DNA of 30,734 nt from Accumulibacter sp. (GTDB taxonomy: Bacteria > Pseudomonadota > Gammaproteobacteria > Burkholderiales > Rhodocyclaceae). This document shows positions 25,447 to 30,734 of the stretch, in pieces. Both the position numbers and the translations under genes were made by a program. The notes below the pieces were generated by a model that worked only from the letters and a program-made list of their open reading frames with translations, had not been told where the DNA came from and ran no database searches. The DNA is taken from NCBI GenBank assembly GCA_003538495.1, contig DPSD01000642.1:669-31402 (forward strand), given 5' to 3'. How positions within the stretch are numbered: the first letter of the stretch is position 1; every line of letters starts with the position of its first letter.

Positions 25447-27057
25447 ATGCAAGCCACGTCACACGCCGGTTATGCCGGCAACCACGATCACGATAGCCAC
25501 GGGCACCCGACAGGTTGGAAGCGCTGGGTAACGACGACCAACCACAAGGACATCGGTACGATGTACCTGTGGTTCAGCTTCGCGATGTTCCTCGTCGGCG
25601 GGGCGATGTCGCTGATCCTCCGCGCCGAGCTGTTCACCCCGGGACTGCAGTACGTATCTCCCGAGTTCTACAATCAGATGCTGACCCTGCACGCTCTGAT
25701 CATGGTCTTCGGGGCGATCATGCCGGCCTTCGTCGGTTTCGCCAACTGGATGATTCCGATGATGATCGGGGCTTCCGACATGGCCTTCGCACGGATGAAC
25801 AACTGGAGCTTCTGGTTGTTGCCGCCGGCAGCCATCCTGCTGTCCGCTTCGATCTTCGTGCCCGGAGGCGCCGCCGGAACCGGCTGGACGCTGTACCCGC
25901 CGCTATCGATCCAGATGGGCATGGGGATGGACATGGCGATTTTCGCGGTGCACATCCTCGGCATGTCGTCGATCATGGGCTCGATCAACATCGTCACGAC
26001 GATTCTGAACATGCGTACGCCCGGCATGACCCTGATGAAGATGCCGCTGTTCTGCTGGACGTGGCTGGTCACGGGCTTTTTGCTGATTGCTTCGATGCCG
26101 ATTCTGGCCGGCGCGGTGACCATGCTGCTGACCGACCGCCATTTCGGTACCAGCTTCTTCAGTGCTGCCGGTGGCGGTGATCCGGTTCTCTTTCAGCACA
26201 TATTCTGGTTTTTTGGCCATCCGGAGGTCTACATCATCGCCTTGCCGGCGTTTGGCGTCGTTTCGCACGTAATTCCAGCGTTTTCGCGCAAGCCGTTGTT
26301 CGGCTATGTTTCGATGGTCTATGCCATTGCCGCGATCGGCCTGATCTCCTTCTTCGTCTGGGCACACCACATGTACGTGACCGGCATCCCGCTCACCGGT
26401 CAGCTTTATTTCATGTACGCCACGATGCTGATCGCTATCCCGACCGGGGTGAAGGTCTTCAACTGGGTTACCACCATGTGGCGCGGTTCCCTGACCTTCG
26501 AGACACCGATGCTCTTTGCGCTTGGCTTCCTGGTGTTGTTTACGATTGGCGGACTGACCGGCCTGGTGCTGGCGATGACCGCAGTGGATATCCAGCTGCA
26601 GGACACCTATTACGTCGTCGCGCACTTCCACTACGTGATGGTTGCCGGGGCGCTCTTCTCCGCCTACGCCGGCCTCTACTTCTGGCTGCCGAAGTGGACC
26701 GGTCACATGTATAACGAAGGTCTTGGCAAACTCCACTTCTGGTCGTCGATGATCTTCTTCAATATCGCCTTCTTCCCGCAGCACTTCCTGGGTCTCGCAG
26801 GCATGCCGCGGCGGATCCCGGACTACGCGCAACAGTTCGCGGACTTCAACGTGATTTCCGGAATCGGCGCCTTTGGCTTCGGCTTCAGCCAGTTGCTGGT
26901 ATTGGTAGTCGTCTTCCAGGCGATGAAGGGTGGTGCCAAGGCGTCGAGCCGGCCTTGGGACGGTGCGCACGGGCTGGAGTGGACGCTGCCATCGCCAGCG
27001 CCTTACCATACCTTTGAAGATCCGCCGGTGTTCAATCAGGCCGAGGCGCACGGATGA
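25447..27057 (+). CDS. ctaD: Cytochrome c oxidase subunit I
   Basis: A 536-residue haem-copper oxygen-reducing core subunit with about 12 spans. GHPEVYIIALPAFG contains the D-channel glutamate and the CuB His-Tyr pair of an A1-type oxidase. HHMYVTGIP carries the two further CuB histidines, and VVAHFHYVMV the haem histidines. The N-terminus is His-rich (HDHDSHGHP) before the conserved TTTNHKDIGTMYL. The ATG at 25447 follows AGGAG; upstream in-frame sequence overlaps ctaC and is rejected. It ends overlapping the small assembly gene by ATGA. Confidence 0.97.
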   Translation: MQATSHAGYAGNHDHDSHGHPTGWKRWVTTTNHKDIGTMYLWFSFAMFLVGGAMSLILRAELFTPGLQYVSPEFYNQMLTLHALIMVFGAIMPAFVGFANWMIPMMIGASDMAFARMNNWSFWLLPPAAILLSASIFVPGGAAGTGWTLYPPLSIQMGMGMDMAIFAVHILGMSSIMGSINIVTTILNMRTPGMTLMKMPLFCWTWLVTGFLLIASMPILAGAVTMLLTDRHFGTSFFSAAGGGDPVLFQHIFWFFGHPEVYIIALPAFGVVSHVIPAFSRKPLFGYVSMVYAIAAIGLISFFVWAHHMYVTGIPLTGQLYFMYATMLIAIPTGVKVFNWVTTMWRGSLTFETPMLFALGFLVLFTIGGLTGLVLAMTAVDIQLQDTYYVVAHFHYVMVAGALFSAYAGLYFWLPKWTGHMYNEGLGKLHFWSSMIFFNIAFFPQHFLGLAGMPRRIPDYAQQFADFNVISGIGAFGFGFSQLLVLVVVFQAMKGGAKASSRPWDGAHGLEWTLPSPAPYHTFEDPPVFNQAEAHG

Positions 27058-27170
27058 CTCGTGACCCATCGCGCGAGCAGGGCAACCGGCGCATCGCGAT
27101 CGGCCTTGCCCTGTTCGCGGCAGCCGTCTTTCTCAGCTTCGTCATCCGGCAGTGGCTGAGCAATACGTGA
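27054..27170 (+). CDS. Small cytochrome oxidase assembly protein (38 residues)
   Basis: A 38-residue single-span protein, MTRDPSREQGNRRIAIGLAL followed by a hydrophobic run and a short RQWLSNT tail. Its ATG overlaps the ctaD stop and its stop overlaps the start of ctaG, so it is firmly locked into the operon. Size, topology and position between ctaD and ctaG match the 'cytochrome oxidase small assembly protein' recalled from betaproteobacteria. Easily missed by automatic calls because of its length. Confidence 0.75.
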   Translation: MTRDPSREQGNRRIAIGLALFAAAVFLSFVIRQWLSNT

Positions 27171-27760
27171 CTCCAGCGATCGGCCCGCTCGCACCGGTGA
27201 GCGCGCGGCCGCGGCCGCGTAGCAATCGGCGCATCGTTGCGGCCTTGTTGACGGTCATCGTCGGCAGTTTGCTCTTCGTATCCGTGCAGCCGCGCCTGTA
27301 CCAGGCGTTTTGCGAGTGGACGGGTCTTTATGACATAGATCGTGCCGAACGGGTTGCTGCATCATCGATCCCGCCCCGCCCGGTAACGCTTGAGTTTGAT
27401 GCCAACAGTCATGACGGCGGCTTGGTCTTCCGTCCGGAAACGAGCAGCATGGTGGCCAGAACGGGCGAGATCGTGCACGTGGTGTACCGCGTCGAGAATA
27501 CGCTCAACCGCACCGTGATCGGCCAGGCGATTCCGAGCTACGGGCCGCAGTATGCGGGGGGTTACGTCAAGAAGCTCGATTGCTTCTGCTTCAAGCAGCA
27601 GACTTTTGCGGCGCACGAAGTGCGCGAGATGCCGGTCGTCTTCTTGCTTGACCAGAGGCTGCCCGACGAGGTCAATACGCTTACCCTTTCTTATACGTTT
27701 TTTGAAGTGCCGGCGGGTAGCGCCAACTCGGCGGCGACGCCGGCAGAAAGCGGGAAGTGA
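27152..27760 (+). CDS. ctaG: Cytochrome c oxidase assembly protein CtaG/COX11
   Basis: A 202-residue copper chaperone that delivers copper to the CuB site of subunit I. One N-terminal span (about 27–46), a conserved cysteine in the segment YQAFCEWTGL (Cys54), then an Ig-like periplasmic domain. The copper motif is CFCF (Cys144, Cys146), and the conserved VFLLDQRLPDEVNTLTLSYT stretch is intact. Start is GTG at 27152; another GTG at 27167 overlaps the small gene's stop as GTGA and is equally plausible. DUF2970 follows 3 bases later. Confidence 0.94.
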   Translation: MAEQYVTPAIGPLAPVSARPRPRSNRRIVAALLTVIVGSLLFVSVQPRLYQAFCEWTGLYDIDRAERVAASSIPPRPVTLEFDANSHDGGLVFRPETSSMVARTGEIVHVVYRVENTLNRTVIGQAIPSYGPQYAGGYVKKLDCFCFKQQTFAAHEVREMPVVFLLDQRLPDEVNTLTLSYTFFEVPAGSANSAATPAESGK

Positions 27761-27763
27761 TCG

Positions 27764-27976
27764 ATGCCGGCGCCAAAACCACAGCCGCCGACAGGCGGGC
27801 GCTTTCGCACCATTCGCACGGTAGCCTGGGGTCTGCTGGGCGTGCGCGGCCACAAACCGCTGGAGGACGACGCGCCGGCGCTGTCGCCGCTGCGGATTCT
27901 GGTCACGGCGCTGGTTTTTATGCTGGTTTTTGTACTGGTTCTGGTGACCGTAGCAATCTCCATCAGTCGTCACTGA
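27764..27976 (+). CDS. DUF2970 small membrane protein
   Basis: A 70-residue protein with the motif RTVAWGLLGVRGHK and a single C-terminal span (about 44–66). It matches DUF2970, a family found between ctaG and ctaE in betaproteobacterial oxidase operons as recalled. Role unknown, presumably oxidase assembly or stability. It starts 3 bases after the ctaG stop. Confidence 0.85.
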   Translation: MPAPKPQPPTGGRFRTIRTVAWGLLGVRGHKPLEDDAPALSPLRILVTALVFMLVFVLVLVTVAISISRH

Positions 27977-28035
27977 TCGGACGCATGCACAAGGCAACAG
28001 GGTAATAACGATAATATGATCTGGAGGAAGTCAAG

Positions 28036-28899
28036 ATGAGTCACCCCGTATCCGCAAGCCGCTATTTCGTTCCTCAGCCTTCCCACTGGCCGCTGGTTGG
28101 CTCGATTGCGCTGCTGCTTCTGGCCAGCGGCGCGGTGCTGATGATGAATTCCATTGCCCACGGCGGCTATGTGCTGATCGGCGGCTTTGCCGTTCTGGCG
28201 ACCATGCTGTTCGGCTGGTTCGGTCGCGTGATCGGCGAATCGGAGAGCATGCGCTACAACCTGCAGGTGGATCGCTCGTTCCGTCTGGCGATGGCCTGGT
28301 TCATCTTTTCGGAAGTGATGTTCTTCGTGGCCTTCTTCGGCGCGCTGTTCTATATCCGGGTGCTGGCGATTCCCGACCTTGCGAGTCCTGAACAGGCCGC
28401 GTTGTGGGAAGGCTTCAGGGACCAATGGCCGAGTGCTGGACCGGCGGCCAAGGATCCGTTTACGCAAATGCACGCGTGGGGAATTCCGGCCATCAACACC
28501 TTGCTGCTGCTGACTTCGGGCGTCACGGTGACCTGGGCGCACTGGGGCTTGATCGCCAACAAGAGGCAGCAGTTGATCATCGGGCTGGTGCTGACCATCC
28601 TGCTCGGCGTGCTGTTTCTCAGCCTGCAGGTGTATGAATACCTTGAAGCCTATAGCCATCTGAATCTCAAGATGACCACCGGCGTGTACGGTTCAACCTT
28701 CTTCATGCTGACCGGCTTCCATGGGTTCCACGTGCTGGTCGGCATGCTGATGCTGCTGTTCATCACGCTGCGCATCATGAAGGGCCACTTCACGCCCCAG
28801 CGCCACTTCGGTTTCGAAGGGGCAGCCTGGTACTGGCACTTCGTCGACGTGGTCTGGCTGTTTCTCTTCGTTGCCATTTACTGGTGGGGCAATAGTTGA
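28036..28899 (+). CDS. ctaE: Cytochrome c oxidase subunit III
   Basis: A 287-residue seven-span subunit that stabilises the oxidase core. Conserved stretches include QPSHWPLVGS near the N-terminus, FIFSEVMFFVAFFGALFY, and the C-terminal FTPQRHFGFEGAAWYWHFVD with VVWLFLF. Strong ribosome site GGAGGAAG. The 59-base gap before it contains an AT-rich patch (28004–28020) that might hold a weak internal promoter. The last ~30 residues are nearly invariant among bacteria, and the genes after it look alphaproteobacterial, so the 3' end could be a recombination or assembly junction. Confidence 0.95.
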   Translation: MSHPVSASRYFVPQPSHWPLVGSIALLLLASGAVLMMNSIAHGGYVLIGGFAVLATMLFGWFGRVIGESESMRYNLQVDRSFRLAMAWFIFSEVMFFVAFFGALFYIRVLAIPDLASPEQAALWEGFRDQWPSAGPAAKDPFTQMHAWGIPAINTLLLLTSGVTVTWAHWGLIANKRQQLIIGLVLTILLGVLFLSLQVYEYLEAYSHLNLKMTTGVYGSTFFMLTGFHGFHVLVGMLMLLFITLRIMKGHFTPQRHFGFEGAAWYWHFVDVVWLFLFVAIYWWGNS

Positions 28900-29240
28900 G
28901 CCTGGCGAGCGATCTTCTTTTCGCTCTGAAGCCCCGCTGCCCGGTCTGCCGACAGGGGCGCCTGTTCCGCGAAAAATCACTGGCCGTCGTTGAGGCCTGC
29001 GAATCCTGCGGCGCTGCGCTCGGCGACTGCGACGTGGGCGATGGCGCCTCGGTCTTTCTGATCTTCATCCTGGGGTTTCTTCTGGTACCGCTGGCCTGGG
29101 GCGTTGAAGCGGCCTTTGCGCCGCCACTTTGGGTGCATGCGTTGGTCTGGGGAGCGCTGGGGCTGGCGATCACGATGGTCGCGCTTCCCGCCGTCAAGGC
29201 CTATATCGTACTGCTGGAATTCCGTCACCGGCGCGGATAG
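28896..29240 (+). CDS. DUF983 membrane protein
   Basis: A 114-residue protein with a CPVC…CESC zinc-ribbon-like pair (CPVCRQGRLF, then EACESCGAAL) and two membrane spans (about 52–72 and 79–102). It matches DUF983, which in many alphaproteobacteria lies between ctaE and SURF1 (recalled). The start is a TTG overlapping the ctaE stop (TTGA); no ATG or GTG fits the family N-terminus. Its 3' end overlaps the opposite-strand gene by 16 bases. Confidence 0.82.
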   Translation: MSLASDLLFALKPRCPVCRQGRLFREKSLAVVEACESCGAALGDCDVGDGASVFLIFILGFLLVPLAWGVEAAFAPPLWVHALVWGALGLAITMVALPAVKAYIVLLEFRHRRG

Positions 29241-29740
29241 GCCGGATCCTTCAGGAATTTTTTCAGGACTTCGCCGTAAAGCGCGCGCCGTGCGTCGGCG
29301 TCGCAATCGTTGCGGCACGAAAAGACGCGTCCGCCGCGGGCAGACAGAAAGAATTCTTCGACGATCGAAGCCTGCTGCTCCATGTTGTACGACAAAAGAT
29401 CGCGGCCCTTTTCCAGCCTATAGGCATAGGCCGCGCTGTAATTGAAGGCGTGGCGCAGCAGCAGGACGACGGCCGAAAGGCGCGGGCGCAGGACGCGGTT
29501 CTGTCGCTGCCAGACATGCGTCAGCTCGTGAATGAAGTGGGCCTGGCGGTAGACATTTTCCCGGGAATAATCCGCGCTGTAGCAGCCGTACATGTAAAGA
29601 TGCCCGTTGGGCGCCATGGCCGTACCGCGAGGCTGAAAGGGCACATAACGGCCGGGGCGCACCGTCACGCGGGCGTAATCGATCGAATCGCCGAAAACCC
29701 CGCGCGCCAGCGCGATTTCGCCTTCTGTCAGGTGTCGCAT
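29225..29740 (-). CDS. vgr-related HExxH protein
   Basis: A 171-residue protein resembling the 'vgr-related' proteins annotated in alphaproteobacteria. It starts LTEGEIALARGVFGDSIDYA and contains PFQPRGTAMAPNGHLYMYG. The zincin-like motif HELTH (71–75) is followed by VWQRQ. A third metal ligand was not identified, so protease activity is unproven. No signal peptide or membrane span. It is inserted on the opposite strand between DUF983 and SURF1, convergent with the former and divergent from the latter. No type VI secretion genes are present despite the family name. Confidence 0.75.
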   Translation of the reverse strand: MRHLTEGEIALARGVFGDSIDYARVTVRPGRYVPFQPRGTAMAPNGHLYMYGCYSADYSRENVYRQAHFIHELTHVWQRQNRVLRPRLSAVVLLLRHAFNYSAAYAYRLEKGRDLLSYNMEQQASIVEEFFLSARGGRVFSCRNDCDADARRALYGEVLKKFLKDPAYPRR

Positions 29741-29792
29741 GGCGCCACCCTAGCATATTCTGTAAAAATTGCAAACGGCGGCGGCGGATTTT

Positions 29793-30494
29793 ATGCTGTG
29801 GCCCATGCAATGGCGTTTTCACCCCACCGTCGGCGGCACTGTTTTCGCCCTGGTTGTCCTGGCCGTCCTGACGGGCCTGGGCACCTGGCAGATGAAGCGT
29901 CTGGCGTGGAAGGAATCCCTTCTGACAGCGATCGATATGCGGCTGAAGATCGCGCCCACGCCGCTGCCGGCCGAACTGTCCGATGACGGGGCCTGGGAAT
30001 ACCGCCGCGTCACCCTGACGGGCGTTTACCTTCACGACCATGAATTCAAAGTGGGTCCGCGCACGCATAACGGTCAGGCGGGCTATCATCTTATCACGCC
30101 GTTGCGGCGGGCGGCGGGTGGCATCGTCATGATCGACCGCGGTTGGATCGACGACGCGCACTTGTCGCAGGCCGAACGCCCGGCAGGGCTGATTCAGATC
30201 GAAGGCGTCGTCACCTTCCCGAAACCCTCGCGCTTCACGCCCATGAACGATGCGGGCAAAAACGCCTGGTACTGGACCGACGCGCCCGCGATGGCCAGGG
30301 CGGCGGACTTGGGCAATGCACCGCCCTTCGTGGTGACGATCGCTTCCGCGCGCGCTGGCGTTTACCCCGTCGGCGGCAAGGTGGAGCTGAACATCCGCAA
30401 CGACCACCGCGCTTATATGTACTTCTGGTACGCAATGGCGGCTTTGTCGCAAATCATTTTCATCCTCGCCGCCTGCCGCAAGAAAGAATCCTGA
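29793..30494 (+). CDS. SURF1-family cytochrome oxidase assembly protein
   Basis: A 233-residue membrane protein with one N-terminal span (about 12–32), one near the C-terminus, and a periplasmic domain between. Conserved SURF1 features: LGTWQMKRLAWKE after the first span, YRRVTLTG, AGYHLITPLRR, IDRGWI and the final NDHRAYMYFWYAM. SURF1 binds haem a and helps insert it in subunit I. The ATG at 29793 has GGCGG 6 bases upstream; ATG 29805 and a TTG at 29769 are alternatives. It fits the oxidase operon functionally, although the opposite-strand gene intervenes. Confidence 0.9.
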   Translation: MLWPMQWRFHPTVGGTVFALVVLAVLTGLGTWQMKRLAWKESLLTAIDMRLKIAPTPLPAELSDDGAWEYRRVTLTGVYLHDHEFKVGPRTHNGQAGYHLITPLRRAAGGIVMIDRGWIDDAHLSQAERPAGLIQIEGVVTFPKPSRFTPMNDAGKNAWYWTDAPAMARAADLGNAPPFVVTIASARAGVYPVGGKVELNIRNDHRAYMYFWYAMAALSQIIFILAACRKKES

Positions 30495-30496
30495 CC

Positions 30497-30734
30497 ATGT
30501 CCGCCTATAAAAAACTGGAAGCACATTTTGCCGATTACACGGCCTTCAAAAGCGTGGCCGCGCTTCTGAACTGGGACGCCTCCGCCATGATGCCGGAAAA
30601 GGGCGGCGATCAGCGCGCGCGCCAAAGCGCCGCCGTCGGCGTGCACCTGCACAACCTTCTGGCAGACCCGGCCCTGCCGGACCTGATGGACAAGGCCGCC
30701 ACCGAGGACCTGAACGTCTGGCCAAAGGCCCACC
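30497..30734 (+). CDS. M32 (Taq) carboxypeptidase, N-terminal part
   Basis: The first 79 residues of a metallocarboxypeptidase that runs off the right edge. The N-terminus YKKLEAHFADYTAFKSVAAL and then LNWDASAMMPEKGGDQRARQ match the M32 family start as seen in alphaproteobacteria. The zinc-binding HExxH would lie beyond the window, so activity cannot be judged. It starts 2 bases after the SURF1 stop and is probably cotranscribed with it. Confidence 0.8.
   Translation, partial: MSAYKKLEAHFADYTAFKSVAALLNWDASAMMPEKGGDQRARQSAAVGVHLHNLLADPALPDLMDKAATEDLNVWPKAH

Overview
The window is GC-rich and densely coded. Most of it (about 1–28,900) looks like the chromosome of a betaproteobacterium, probably a Rhodocyclales/Accumulibacter-like organism. 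This is judged from remembered gene order (aroQ-accB-accC-prmA-DUF3426-PfkB kinase; ctaC-ctaD-small ORF-ctaG-DUF2970-ctaE) and protein character; no search was run. No CRISPR array, insertion sequence, phage gene or rRNA was seen.

Layout. (1) 1–1216: the end of a polysaccharide ABC-transporter permease, a gene-free stretch, and tRNA-Phe with a near-consensus promoter and a likely terminator. (2) 1289–4421, minus strand: gamma-glutamyltransferase, then a DUF1615 lipoprotein that carries lytic-transglycosylase-like motifs. (3) 4551–9063, plus strand: an RND efflux operon (adaptor, pump, small DUF2892 membrane protein). (4) 9064–9476: a mostly non-coding stretch with an antitoxin remnant and a strong palindrome. 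(5) 9477–13117, minus strand: an overlapping cluster of a DUF2868 membrane protein, a DUF3482 GTPase and two tandem SMR transporters, the second broken by a one-base frameshift. (6) 13384–20360: a lipoprotein, then a minus-strand housekeeping run including fatty-acid (accBC), shikimate (aroQ), L11 methylation (prmA) and redox (TlpA) genes. (7) 20454–21812: mpl, murein peptide recycling.

(8) 21817–28899 is the cytochrome c oxidase locus. The minus-strand arm has DUF2244, a COX2-like membrane hairpin with no copper domain, and heme O synthase ctaB. The plus-strand arm has ctaC (with fused cytochrome c), ctaD, a 38-residue assembly protein, ctaG/COX11, DUF2970 and ctaE. The gap between the arms holds two FNR/Anr-type boxes, one near each arm, and two inverted repeats. 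Oxygen-responsive control of both arms is a reasonable inference.

(9) 28896–30734: DUF983, a vgr-related HExxH protein on the opposite strand, SURF1 and the start of an M32 carboxypeptidase. This gene set is characteristic of Alphaproteobacteria, so the sequence may change lineage near the conserved 3' end of ctaE, either by a chimeric assembly join or by real transfer. That is the point most worth checking.
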